From the NCBI GenBank assembly GCA_965371665.1, contig CBDUZI010000111.1, positions 1-9,580 of the forward strand: a DNA stretch of 9,580 nucleotides, written 5' to 3'. The notes beneath the pieces were generated by a model. The model was not told the DNA's origin. It searched no databases and saw only the letters and a list, made by a program, of their open reading frames with translations. Origin of the DNA: JAUVAV01 sp965371665. Lineage in GTDB: Bacteria; Oederibacteriota; JAAXVQ01; JAUVAV01. The position numbers were made by a program, and so were the translations under genes. Below, in pieces: positions 1-7,070 of the stretch (its first letter is position 1; each line of letters begins with the position of its first letter).

Positions 1-4
1 CCTG

Positions 5-23
5 CCCCCTTTACAAAAGGGGG
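5..23. repeat. Perfect short hairpin upstream of the PilZ gene
   Basis: Five C plus TTT pair perfectly with AAA plus five G across a 3-base loop (ACA), giving an 8-bp stem. No T-run follows on either strand inside the window, so it is not a clear intrinsic terminator; on the left it is cut off by the window edge. It may be the end of a preceding transcript or a scattered palindromic repeat. The rest of 24-124 shows no promoter I can defend. Confidence 0.5.
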
Positions 24-124
24 AGAATGACTAAAGTCCGACAGACTCCTAGAATGGCATGGGGTTTTAACCGAACAGAAACATGCAAAGGTTTTCACAA
101 TACGCAGAAAAAAAGGAGGATTTT

Positions 125-520
125 ATGGAAGATGCATCTTTGTCTTTTGATAAACGTAAACATCCGCGCATTACGGTAACTATTCAGATTAAATATAAGG
201 TAATCAACCAGAGCGAAGAAGCTATTTCCGTCATGGAACAGAGAAAGGTAATCCAGACGGCAAAATCGAATAATGTTTCGGCCGAAGGTTTGTTTCTGGT
301 TAGTGATAAAATTTTAGAGAAGGGGGATATCCTGAAGCTGGAAGTAGCCCTTCCCGAAGAACCCCAGCCTTTAAGAGCTTTTTCCGAAGTGGTTTGGATC
401 TCGAATTTTGGCCTGCCCGAAGGCCGGCACGGGGCGGGTATCTATTTTATGGCTCTGCGGGATGAGGATGCGGATAAAATCGGGCGTTTTGTGGCCGAGG
501 CTTTAAAACCGGAAAAATGA
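125..520 (+). CDS. PilZ-domain protein (putative c-di-GMP receptor)
   Basis: This is a 131-residue single-domain PilZ protein, a family that binds cyclic di-GMP and relays it to motility, secretion or surface polysaccharide systems. The two halves of the binding signature are visible: RKHPR (residues 11-15, the RxxxR element) and NVSAEG (residues 50-55, the [D/N]xSxxG element). The rest fits a PilZ beta-barrel, ending in a G-I-Y-F strand and a C-terminal helix (about residues 105-128). About 34 residues separate the two motifs, which is slightly long and includes a charged loop. The start at 125 is chosen over an upstream in-frame ATG at 83 because AGGAGG (114-119) lies five bases before it. 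The protein is probably cytoplasmic. No cyclase, phosphodiesterase or motility partner lies in the window, so its target is unknown. Confidence 0.9.
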   Translation: MEDASLSFDKRKHPRITVTIQIKYKVINQSEEAISVMEQRKVIQTAKSNNVSAEGLFLVSDKILEKGDILKLEVALPEEPQPLRAFSEVVWISNFGLPEGRHGAGIYFMALRDEDADKIGRFVAEALKPEK

Positions 521-652
521 CGCCGGGAGAAAAATCCTTTTACCCGGCAGGGCCTGGCCTCGCTTTTTTCCACGCATCCGTCCCTGGATAAGCGGGCGGG
601 ACGCCTCCGGGATCTGGATCAGGAACTGCGCGGCAGGATTAAAGGCATATAG
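521..652 (+). pseudogene. Relic of the C-terminus of an M48/HtpX-type zinc metalloprotease
   Basis: The stretch from just after the PilZ stop to the TAG at 650-652 is open in one frame but has no plausible start. From about 545 it reads RQGLASLFSTHPSLDKRAG followed by a short arginine/leucine-rich tail. The segment with FSTHPSLDKR resembles, from memory of the family, the conserved tail of M48 (HtpX-like) membrane proteases, where an STHP-type motif near the C-terminus is followed by arginine-rich helix. The HExxH active site and membrane segments are absent, so any gene would be only its last 35-40 codons. It lies in the same frame as the PilZ gene across a TGA, which is probably coincidence. 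A hairpin (522-527 GCCGGG with 543-548 CCCGGC) sits at the upstream edge. The alternative is chance open frame in a spacer. Confidence 0.45.
522..548 (+). other. Hairpin just after the PilZ stop codon
   Basis: GCCGGG (522-527) pairs with CCCGGC (543-548), and an inner run of A can pair with TTTT (538-541), giving a long interrupted stem directly behind the TGA stop. No T-run follows immediately, so it is a weak terminator candidate at best. It could equally be an mRNA 3'-end stabilising structure. Confidence 0.3.
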
Positions 653-672
653 GGAGAAATACAATTGTTAAT

Positions 673-2010
673 GTGAAGGGATTTTCCTCTTCGGCTTCGG
701 CCCGGTTAATCGCGTGGGAGGTGCTGAATAAGGCGGAAACATCCGGTTTATGGGTTGAGGAGTTGCTCTCCCAAAGATTACAGGCGGTTAATCCGCCGGC
801 CGCGGAGCAAAGACTATGCCGGGAACTTAGCTTCGGCGTATTAAAAGCCCGGCTTTTTCTGGATTATATTCTCCAACCTTTTTTAAAAAAACGGCCGCCC
901 GCGAGATTAATGAATCTTCTTCGCCTGGGAGCTTACCAACTGCTCAAGCTGGATAGGATTCCTTCGCATGCCGCGGTTAATGAAACGGTCAATTTGGCCA
1001 AGTCCGGTTTTTCGGGCGTCCAGGTTAAATTCATAAATGCCGTGCTGCGTGAAATCATCCGTCAAGGCGCCCGGCCGCTTCCGGATGAAAACCTTGATCC
1101 TGTAACCCGCCTTTCGATACAATATTCATTACCGCCTTATCTGGTCAAAAGATGGCAGGGACGTTTTGGCCAGGCTTTAGCCGAGCCTATGATGGCAGCG
1201 GCCAATGAGGCGCCGCCGCTGGTGGCGCGGGTGAATGGTCTGCGGGGAACAAGGGAAGAGGGAGAGGCTTTACTAGCCCGGCAGGGTTATAAGGCGAAAA
1301 AAGGGCTGGCCCCGGCTGCCTTGTGCCTGGGTCCGGATTCCGGAGATCCGGCAGGATTGCCGGGATTTAAGGAGGGCTGGTTTTATTTTCAGGACCAGGC
1401 AGCGCAGTTGGTGGGATACTTGACAGACCCGGCTCCGGCGGATTTATGTCTTGATCTATGTAGTGCGCCCGGAGGAAAAACCACCCACCTGGCTGAACTG
1501 ATGGGCGGGCAAGGCCGGGTTCTGGCATTTGATATTCAGGCCGGCAAACTCGCAAAGGTGAAAAAAAATGCCGAACGTTTGGGATTGAAGAATATAGAGA
1601 TAGTTACAGAGTTGCCCCGGATTTTAGCGGCTGACAGGGTATTAGTGGATGCGCCTTGTTCCGGTGTGGGAACCCTGCGGCGTCATGCCGAGATTCGTTG
1701 GCGGGTAACGGAAAAGGATTTCCTGCGGATGGCCGGGATCCAGAAGAAGTTATTAAACCAGGCCGCACAGTATGTAAAGCCCGGCGGCTGGTTAATTTAT
1801 TCGACCTGTTCAACTGAACCGGAGGAAAACGAGGAAGTGGTCAACGCTTTTCTGGCCGGACATCCGGAATTGGAGCTAAGCCCCGGACCGGGTTCCAGCG
1901 GTCATCCCGGCGCGCAGTTTTGGGGGAGGGATGGTTTTTTTCGCACCTATCCCGGTTACCCGGACTTGGACGGCATGTTTGCGGCCAGAATGAAGCGGAA
2001 AAAGGATTAA
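673..2010 (+). CDS. rsmB: 16S rRNA (cytosine-967-C5)-methyltransferase RsmB
   Basis: RsmB transfers a methyl group from S-adenosylmethionine to C5 of C967 in 16S rRNA. The 445-residue protein has the expected two parts: an N-terminal NusB-like RNA-binding helical domain (about residues 8-140, containing PSHAAVNETVNLAK) and a C-terminal Nol1/Nop2/Sun methyltransferase domain. The SAM-binding motif is LCSAPGGKTTH (262-272). Both catalytic cysteines are present: C329 in DAPCSG and C379 in STCST, the nucleophile. The strand between them, where the family usually has a GDxR-type SAM-contact motif, reads IVTELPRIL and appears shortened. The start is GTG 673; the ATG at 671 hits a stop at once, and AGGGAG (651-656) is unusually far upstream, so the true start is not certain. 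It ends two bases before mnmG, so the two are probably one operon. Confidence 0.95.
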   Translation: MKGFSSSASARLIAWEVLNKAETSGLWVEELLSQRLQAVNPPAAEQRLCRELSFGVLKARLFLDYILQPFLKKRPPARLMNLLRLGAYQLLKLDRIPSHAAVNETVNLAKSGFSGVQVKFINAVLREIIRQGARPLPDENLDPVTRLSIQYSLPPYLVKRWQGRFGQALAEPMMAAANEAPPLVARVNGLRGTREEGEALLARQGYKAKKGLAPAALCLGPDSGDPAGLPGFKEGWFYFQDQAAQLVGYLTDPAPADLCLDLCSAPGGKTTHLAELMGGQGRVLAFDIQAGKLAKVKKNAERLGLKNIEIVTELPRILAADRVLVDAPCSGVGTLRRHAEIRWRVTEKDFLRMAGIQKKLLNQAAQYVKPGGWLIYSTCSTEPEENEEVVNAFLAGHPELELSPGPGSSGHPGAQFWGRDGFFRTYPGYPDLDGMFAARMKRKKD

Positions 2011-2012
2011 AG

Positions 2013-3905
2013 ATGTTGAATCAAAAATATGATATTATTGTAATTGGGGCCGGTCATGCCGGTATTGAGGCGGCCGCGGCTGCGGCCCGCATGGGCTGCA
2101 GTACATTAATGGTAACCCTGGATCTTTCGAAAATTGCCGAGCTCAGCTGTAATCCTGCCATTGGCGGAATAGGCAAAGGACAATTGGTCAGGGAAGTGGC
2201 CGCCTTGGGGGGGCTGATGGGCGAACTGGCCGACGCGGCATGCATCCAGTTCCGGCTGCTGAATACCAACCGGGGCGCGGCTGTGCGCTCCACCCGCATG
2301 CAGGTGGATATGCAGCAGTATCGCCGGGCGGCCCAATCCCGCCTGGCCGGGATATCCTCTCTGGAATTACTGGAAGCTGAGGTGCAAGCCCTGATTATTG
2401 ACCAGGGCGTGGTGCGCGGAGTCCGCCTGAAAGGCCATGACCCGATAGCCTGCTCCGCAGTAGTTTTGGCTCCCGGAACCTTTTTCCACGGACTGATACA
2501 TATCGGGAAGGAAAATTTCCCCGGCGGCCGTTGGCAGGATCATAATTCGGAATTACTGCCGCAGCAACTTGCGGATCTGGGCTTCAAATTCGGCCGCTTT
2601 AAAACCGGGACCACACCGCGCTTGGACCGGAAGAGCATTGATTTCTCTCGCCTGATTGAACAGTCCGGAGACACGGAGTTTCTCCCTTTCTCCCGGCGAT
2701 CATCAGAGTATTCCCGGCTGGCCCAAGTTTCCTGTTATATAGGAAGAACTAATGCCGTGACCCATCGGATCATCAGGAATAATCTTAAACGCTCGGCGCT
2801 GTACTCGGGCCGGATTACCGGTACGGGGGTGCGTTACTGCCCTTCGGTGGAGGATAAGGTCGTTAAATTCCCGGACCGGGAGAGCCACCATGTTTTTCTC
2901 GAACCCGAAGGATTACATACGGAGTGGTGGTATCCGAACGGCATCTCAAACAGCCTGCCCCGGGAGGTACAAGAGACCATGGTCCGTTCTATTGCCGGGT
3001 TGGAGCAGGCCGTGATTGTTCAGACCGGCTATGGCATTGAACATGATTATATTGATCCTACCCAGTTGGAACCCAGCCTGCAATCCAAATTGATTAAAGG
3101 CCTGTTTTTGGCCGGGCAGATTAACGGCACCACGGGCTACGAAGAAGCGGCGGCCCAGGGCCTGATGGCCGGTATCAATGCCGCCCGGAGCATTCACGCT
3201 GAGGAAGCCGTGATTCTGGATCGCACGCAAGCTTATATCGGCGTACTGATAGATGACCTGGTGACTAAAGGAACCATGGAGCCTTACCGTATGTTTACGT
3301 CCCGGGTGGAGTATAGGTTGGTAATCCGGGAAGATAATGCCAACGAGCGTCTCACGCCTTTGGGGCATTCTTTGGGATTAGTCAATGATCAGGATTACGC
3401 CGAGTTTATAGACGAGGAAAAAGCCGTCCAACAGGAACAGGGGCGGCTGCGCCGTACCCGGTTGTATCCCAGCCGGGTGAGTGATGATATACTCAAAGAG
3501 CTAGGGGCAGGACGGTTAAGCGAATCTCTGACCCTGGAAGAATTACTGCGGCGGCCCGAGGTCAGATATAACGAACTCGGCCGGCTTGATCCGGACTCGG
3601 CCAAGATTCCCAAAACCGTGAAAACCCGGGTGGAAATCAATGTTAAGTACGAAGGTTATATCCGGCGGCAAAACCTGGAAGTCGAGAAGTTCAAGCATTT
3701 GGAGAAAATGCGTATTCCTCCGGAATTTAAGTACCAGGGGCTGCCCGGACTTTCTCGCGAAGTTGTGGAAAAGTTGACCAGCTTGCGGCCCCGGAATCTG
3801 GGCCAGGCCGGAAGAATCTCGGGCGTAACCCCGGCCGCGATTACCCTGCTGATGTTATATATCAAAAAAACCGGAAGTAATTTTTCTGCAGCAGATACTA
3901 AATAG
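2013..3905 (+). CDS. mnmG: tRNA uridine-34 carboxymethylaminomethyl enzyme MnmG (GidA)
   Basis: MnmG is the FAD-dependent partner of the GTPase MnmE; together they install the (carboxymethyl)aminomethyl group at C5 of wobble uridine in tRNAs, using methylene-tetrahydrofolate and NADH. The 630-residue length matches the family. Visible landmarks are the FAD dinucleotide motif GAGHAG (12-17), SCNPAIGGIGKG with C46, KTGTTPRLD, CPSVEDKV with C276 (equivalent to the conserved cysteines near 47 and 277 of the E. coli enzyme), GTTGYEEAAAQG, the DDLVTKGTMEPYRMFTSR block, and the C-terminal tRNA/MnmE-binding end with SGVTPAAI. Length and these blocks separate it from TrmFO. The ATG at 2013 has AAGGA (2002-2006) six bases upstream, inside the end of rsmB, so translational coupling is likely. 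mnmE is not in the window. The TAG stop is also the first triplet of the repeat that follows. Confidence 0.97.
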   Translation: MLNQKYDIIVIGAGHAGIEAAAAAARMGCSTLMVTLDLSKIAELSCNPAIGGIGKGQLVREVAALGGLMGELADAACIQFRLLNTNRGAAVRSTRMQVDMQQYRRAAQSRLAGISSLELLEAEVQALIIDQGVVRGVRLKGHDPIACSAVVLAPGTFFHGLIHIGKENFPGGRWQDHNSELLPQQLADLGFKFGRFKTGTTPRLDRKSIDFSRLIEQSGDTEFLPFSRRSSEYSRLAQVSCYIGRTNAVTHRIIRNNLKRSALYSGRITGTGVRYCPSVEDKVVKFPDRESHHVFLEPEGLHTEWWYPNGISNSLPREVQETMVRSIAGLEQAVIVQTGYGIEHDYIDPTQLEPSLQSKLIKGLFLAGQINGTTGYEEAAAQGLMAGINAARSIHAEEAVILDRTQAYIGVLIDDLVTKGTMEPYRMFTSRVEYRLVIREDNANERLTPLGHSLGLVNDQDYAEFIDEEKAVQQEQGRLRRTRLYPSRVSDDILKELGAGRLSESLTLEELLRRPEVRYNELGRLDPDSAKIPKTVKTRVEINVKYEGYIRRQNLEVEKFKHLEKMRIPPEFKYQGLPGLSREVVEKLTSLRPRNLGQAGRISGVTPAAITLLMLYIKKTGSNFSAADTK

Positions 3906-4065
3906 TGTCTGTTGCAAAAAGGTAGTTGTGATTTTTCGAAGCGTTGTCATTCCGGCATGATTTTAGCCGGAATCCAGAAAAGCATTGTAATATAAGAAAA
4001 GATAATTCCTGGATACCGGCTTCCGCCGGTATGACGAGCTCAACTTTTTTCCACAACCGATACTA
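3903..4065. repeat. MITE-like nested inverted repeat between mnmG and the radical SAM gene
   Basis: Two levels of symmetry span this spacer. The outer ends (3903-3928 and 4041-4065) are imperfect inverted repeats: the left begins TAGTGTCTGTTG, and the right, read in reverse complement, begins TAGTATCGGTTG. Inside, GTCATTCCGGC...GCCGGAATCCAG (3946-3977) and CTGGATACCGGC...GCCGGTATGAC (4009-4035) are each hairpins and are also inverted copies of each other. The octamer GATACTAA occurs at 3894-3901 and again at 4059-4066, which could be a target duplication or chance overlap with the terminal repeat. There is no ORF. The design fits a small non-autonomous transposable element or a REP-type palindrome cluster, and as RNA it would form a large double hairpin behind mnmG. 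Confidence 0.75.
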
Positions 4066-4085
4066 ACTAACAGGATAATAATATT

Positions 4086-5003
4086 ATGCACCCGTCCGTA
4101 CGCTACCGGACTTACTCGGCCTATTTAAAAAAACGTTTTAACGGCCCTACGCGCAAAATCAGCCTGAACGCGGGGTTTTCTTGTCCCAACCGGGACGGAA
4201 AACTATCAGACCAGGGGTGTATCTTTTGCGAACCCAGCGCGTTTTCGCCCTTTGGTGGTCCGTCGGCCCCGCCATTAATCCAGCAGCTGCGCCAGGGGAT
4301 TGAACAGGGAAAAAGCCGCGGGACCAAGAATTTTATCGCCTATTTTCAAGCCTACACTAATACCTATGCGCCGGTGGCAAGGCTGAAAGATAAATATGAT
4401 ACAATTCGGGCTTTTCCTGAAATTAAGGGCTTGGCTATTGGAACCAGGCCGGATTGCGTGGACCACGAAATTCTGGACCTAATCGCGGGTTATGCAGGAA
4501 ACTACGAGGTTTGGATGGAATATGGTCTGCAGAGCGTCCATGATGAAACCCTGGTGCGGATCAACCGGGGTCATGGGAATGAAGCTTTTCTGAAAGCCGT
4601 GACTATGACGCGTAAATATCCTGAATTAAAGATATGTGCGCATGTAATTTTGGGCTTGCCCGGAGAGAGCGAAGCCTTGGAAAAAGAGACCGCCGGGATC
4701 GTGGCAAGCTTACGCCTGGAAGGAGTAAAACTGCATCCCTTGCATGTGGTAACCAATACCTCCCTGGCCCGGGATTATTATCAGGGGCAATACCAGCCGT
4801 TGGAACGGGAAGAATATGTCAACCGGGTGGTCCGCTTCCTGGAACGTCTTCGGCCGGAAACGATTATTCAGCGGCTGACCGCCGAGTGTCCGGAGCAAAT
4901 GCTGGTAGCGCCGGAATGGCTGCGGGATAAAAGCGCGGTGCTCCGGGAAATAAAGGATAGGCTGGAGCGGGAAGACACCTGGCAGGGACGTTATTATATC
5001 TAA
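4086..5003 (+). CDS. Radical SAM protein of the YhcC/TIGR01212 family
   Basis: This 305-residue protein matches the YhcC-type radical SAM family in length (about 300-310) and pattern. Such enzymes hold a [4Fe-4S] cluster that cleaves S-adenosylmethionine to start radical chemistry; the substrate of this family is, to my knowledge, not established. The cluster cysteines are C33, C45 and C48 in SCPNRDG...QGCIFC, with the wide spacing (11 residues, then 2) that marks this family instead of the classical CxxxCxxC. Other blocks are FIAYFQAYTNTYAP, GTRPDCV, EYGLQSVHD and HVILGLPGE, typical of the partial TIM barrel. The protein is probably cytoplasmic. ATG 4086 is preceded by AGGA (4072-4075), a weak ribosome site ten bases away. 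It lies 180 bases after mnmG, with a repeat in between that may have separated it from an older operon. Confidence 0.93.
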   Translation: MHPSVRYRTYSAYLKKRFNGPTRKISLNAGFSCPNRDGKLSDQGCIFCEPSAFSPFGGPSAPPLIQQLRQGIEQGKSRGTKNFIAYFQAYTNTYAPVARLKDKYDTIRAFPEIKGLAIGTRPDCVDHEILDLIAGYAGNYEVWMEYGLQSVHDETLVRINRGHGNEAFLKAVTMTRKYPELKICAHVILGLPGESEALEKETAGIVASLRLEGVKLHPLHVVTNTSLARDYYQGQYQPLEREEYVNRVVRFLERLRPETIIQRLTAECPEQMLVAPEWLRDKSAVLREIKDRLEREDTWQGRYYI

Positions 5004-5051
5004 GATGTCTTGTGCTGATCCATATTTTAAGATTTATTGAGGAGAACAGAT

Positions 5052-5933
5052 ATGGGAAACACGTTAACAGCTTTTGCGTTATTAAATGAGATGGTGGGAA
5101 ATACATTGGCCGTACATGCGACATTATCATTTTCTTCAAAAGCCCCATCCGTATGGTTATCTCCTTCGGCATTGAGTGCCTATATAGCCCTCGGTGTTTT
5201 ATTATCTTTAGTAATCGGGTGGGTCTATAAATTTTGTGCAAAACCCAAACTCCGTGCATCGATGAACAATGAATCTCCTGATGCACATGGCAGTATAACT
5301 AATTCGAGACAAATCCAAGTGGGACGTGATCCGGCCGGCAATAGAATAGAACTTCCGAGTGATACTCCATATGAATCTAGATATTTTCGGATAAAAATTA
5401 CTAATGTTGGTTGGCTTTCGAAAATTATTGGTAAACGTCCAGCGAAAAACGTTGAGATTTATGGAATGAATATTTATAAAGAGTCAAATGGATGGTTTGA
5501 AAAAGTGGGAGATTTTTTACCAAGGAATTTTAATTGGTCATACATGGAAGAAAAAAATAACATGATTTATCAACAACTCACACATTTGAGTTCTAGACAT
5601 TGTGATATTTTTTATATAGTTAAAGATAATAAATATCTTGAGGATATGAAATTTGACAAGGCTTTTGCTGTGAGACAAATAGATGCCGGGAAATCACCAA
5701 TGCTTCTCTTGACGCCAGTTTTGTCTAATCATTTTGATTGGGTTTTGGGGCCCGGAAGATATTTGTTCCATGTTTCGGTTTCGTCAGACGAATCCAAACC
5801 CAGATATATTGAGATTAAAATAAATCATAAGGGGACATGGGATTTACAGAAAAATAGACCAAATACACATATTGAATATTGCGGAGAGATTCAATCTAAG
5901 CGTACTACGGAAAAACGAATTGAAATAAAATAG
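5052..5933 (+). CDS. Hypothetical single-pass membrane protein with beta-rich C-terminal domain
   Basis: I do not recognise a named family. The 293-residue protein has a weakly hydrophobic N-terminus, one clear membrane helix at about residues 38-59 (ALSAYIALGVLLSLVIGWVY) and a lysine/arginine cluster right after it, which predicts a cytoplasmic C-terminal part. From about residue 105 it is beta-rich: YFRIKITNVGW, a strand-turn-strand region to about 150, and later YLFHVSVSSD and YIEIKINHKGTW, suggesting an immunoglobulin-like or jelly-roll sandwich. No catalytic motif is visible. ATG 5052 is preferred over a TTG at 5037 because AGGAG (5040-5044) sits seven bases upstream. Base composition is clearly more AT-rich than the genes to the left, hinting at transfer. 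It lies 48 bases after the radical SAM gene on the same strand, with no terminator seen between them. Confidence 0.75.
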   Translation: MGNTLTAFALLNEMVGNTLAVHATLSFSSKAPSVWLSPSALSAYIALGVLLSLVIGWVYKFCAKPKLRASMNNESPDAHGSITNSRQIQVGRDPAGNRIELPSDTPYESRYFRIKITNVGWLSKIIGKRPAKNVEIYGMNIYKESNGWFEKVGDFLPRNFNWSYMEEKNNMIYQQLTHLSSRHCDIFYIVKDNKYLEDMKFDKAFAVRQIDAGKSPMLLLTPVLSNHFDWVLGPGRYLFHVSVSSDESKPRYIEIKINHKGTWDLQKNRPNTHIEYCGEIQSKRTTEKRIEIK

Positions 5934-6344
5934 GTTGCCGACACTTTTGTCATTGGTCAACATAGAGTAACCAGGACGGAGTTGGCTTTGTAGGTTTTTA
6001 AATTAAATTGATAAGATAGCGGGTTATATTTTCAGAATGAGTTGACGAGCAGATAGTAATTGTCGGATTATTTTGAGCCTCATTAACAGTTTTTTTATTA
6101 TTGTCTACCAGTACCTGAAAGTCAACACCCCGAAGGGGTGAAATATACCAGCCCAGGGCATAGCCCTGGGTGACAAGCAGCCTAACACCAAAGCCCTGAA
6201 AGGGCGAAATATATCAAGGTCAGCACATTAGACGCAGGACGGGACGGAGTATCCCCGCCTTGACTTTTTTAGGAGAAATTATCCGGTCTGGCCCCGGGCA
6301 CGTCCCGGTTCGCGGTTCATGGTATGAAACTAAAAGGAGAAGAA
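5934..6344. other. Intergenic region with hairpin repeats, no gene
   Basis: From 5934 to about 6125 I see AT-rich sequence without a convincing ORF, promoter or terminator. From 6126 to 6216 it holds a hairpin repeat array listed separately. Between 6217 and 6320 it turns GC-rich, with one short hairpin (CCGGG 6294-6298 with CCCGG 6304-6308), a T6 run at 6265-6270 without a good stem before it, and an ORF that overlaps the next gene in another frame and looks like a shadow. Confidence 0.6.
6126..6216. repeat. Array of GAA-loop hairpins with GAAATAT spacers
   Basis: Three perfect hairpins lie in 91 bases: CACCCC-GAA-GGGGTG (6126-6140), CCCAGGGC-ATA-GCCCTGGG (6152-6170) and GCCCT-GAA-AGGGC (6193-6205). 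The first and third are followed by nearly the same 11-mer, GAAATATACCA (6140-6150) and GAAATATATCA (6206-6216), so the unit is hairpin plus 11-mer repeated about 66 bases apart with a second hairpin in between. This pattern resembles dispersed palindromic repeats I have seen in several bacterial genomes. It carries no ORF of its own. Confidence 0.75.
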
Positions 6345-6920
6345 ATGTTGAAGAATATGAAAGAGTTCAGTCCGATTTATTCGGTTTTACCAGCATATTT
6401 GCAAAATATCATTGTAATTTGGATAATTGTATCAGGGTTGTTGGTTATAGTTGTTTTAGGGTATTATTTTCTGCACAATAAAAAGCAAAGTGAAAACATG
6501 AAAAAGCAGGAAGAAATAGAATTAGCACGTGTGTTTAAGGATTATGCGACATGGCTAGAAGATCAATATGAAATATTTGTTAACAAGAAAGAGAATATCA
6601 ACCAGCGATTAGCGGCAAAGGGCAAATATTTCAGCGGTCAGCGGTATAAAGATCAGAGTGAAAACGTAAAACAAATAATTAAAAGTATTAACGATGGGTT
6701 TTTAATAAAACAAAGAAAAGCAGAAGATTTTTTAAGGAAACGCGGTGAAATATCATTTGAAAGATATAAAAATACAGAGTTAAAAAGAAATCTTGATAAT
6801 GTTACTAAGATGAAACGGACTGTGAAAAATAATGTTGTAGATGATGTTATAAAAGATTTACAAAAACAAAATATTACTGGCATTGATTTTAAAGAGCTGA
6901 TGCAATTAAAAGAAGAATAA
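6345..6920 (+). CDS. Hypothetical membrane-anchored coiled-coil-like protein
   Basis: I do not recognise a family. The 191-residue product has one strong membrane helix at about residues 20-43 (LQNIIVIWIIVSGLLVIVVL) followed by a lysine-rich stretch, so the long C-terminal tail should be cytoplasmic. That tail (45-191) is highly charged, rich in K, E, N and Q, low in G and P, and predicted by eye as mostly helix with coiled-coil character; it ends in a lysine/glutamate-rich segment. No enzyme motif is visible. ATG 6345 is chosen over the in-frame ATG at 6324 because AGGAG (6335-6339) lies five bases before it. The gene is strongly AT-rich. It sits between two palindromic repeats and runs in the same direction as the two other membrane or lipoprotein genes around it. 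Confidence 0.72.
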   Translation: MLKNMKEFSPIYSVLPAYLQNIIVIWIIVSGLLVIVVLGYYFLHNKKQSENMKKQEEIELARVFKDYATWLEDQYEIFVNKKENINQRLAAKGKYFSGQRYKDQSENVKQIIKSINDGFLIKQRKAEDFLRKRGEISFERYKNTELKRNLDNVTKMKRTVKNNVVDDVIKDLQKQNITGIDFKELMQLKEE

Positions 6921-6939
6921 AGAATATGATCAGTGCTGA

Positions 6940-7033
6940 AGTTCAAATATTCAAATAATGTTTTAGAATTTTATCTGTTAATCAGCGAATACGCGTCGAA
7001 AAAAGCTTGGTTCATTATTTGGACATTTGAACT
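6940..7033. repeat. AT-rich 21-bp imperfect inverted repeat
   Basis: The 21 bases at 6940-6960 (starting AGTTCAAATATTC) are matched in reverse complement by 7013-7033 with only two differences, one of which is a tolerated G-U pair in RNA. A few further pairs extend the stem to about 6936-7037. The 52-base loop has no ORF. The repeat fills most of the spacer between the two small genes and would form a long hairpin in a read-through transcript, ending about 20 bases before the ribosome-binding site of the downstream lipoprotein gene. Confidence 0.7.
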
Positions 7034-7070
7034 CCGGTTCCAAGGAAAATGGTTTAGGAGGAAAAAGACA

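Noticed and set aside
24..60. Possible c-di-GMP riboswitch or insertion-sequence end upstream of the PilZ gene
   Set aside because: The conserved GEMM riboswitch core is not there, and the AGTCCGACAGACTCCTA stretch only vaguely recalls IS termini with no partner end in view.
515..652. UGA at 518-520 followed by a hairpin and in-frame open sequence, as in a selenocysteine or recoding site
   Set aside because: The UGA is at the natural end of a PilZ domain, other genes show ordinary TGG tryptophan codons and no in-frame TGA, and no selenoprotein family fits.
2946..3368. 140-codon open frame on the minus strand inside mnmG
   Set aside because: It is a shadow of a highly conserved MnmG coding region, and its translation resembles no protein I know.
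4864..5286. 140-codon minus-strand frame across the radical SAM gene end and the next gene start
   Set aside because: It overlaps two well-supported + strand genes and has no ribosome site or recognisable content.
6126..6216. CRISPR-like array
   Set aside because: The repeats are palindromic with variable stems and irregular spacing, and no cas gene is present.
6239..6270. Possible terminator: weak GGGA/TCCC stem and T6 run
   Set aside because: The stem is only about four pairs and the T-run starts more than ten bases after it.
6260..6481. 73-codon + strand frame overlapping the membrane gene at 6345
   Set aside because: It is in another frame of a gene with a better start, ribosome site and membrane helix.
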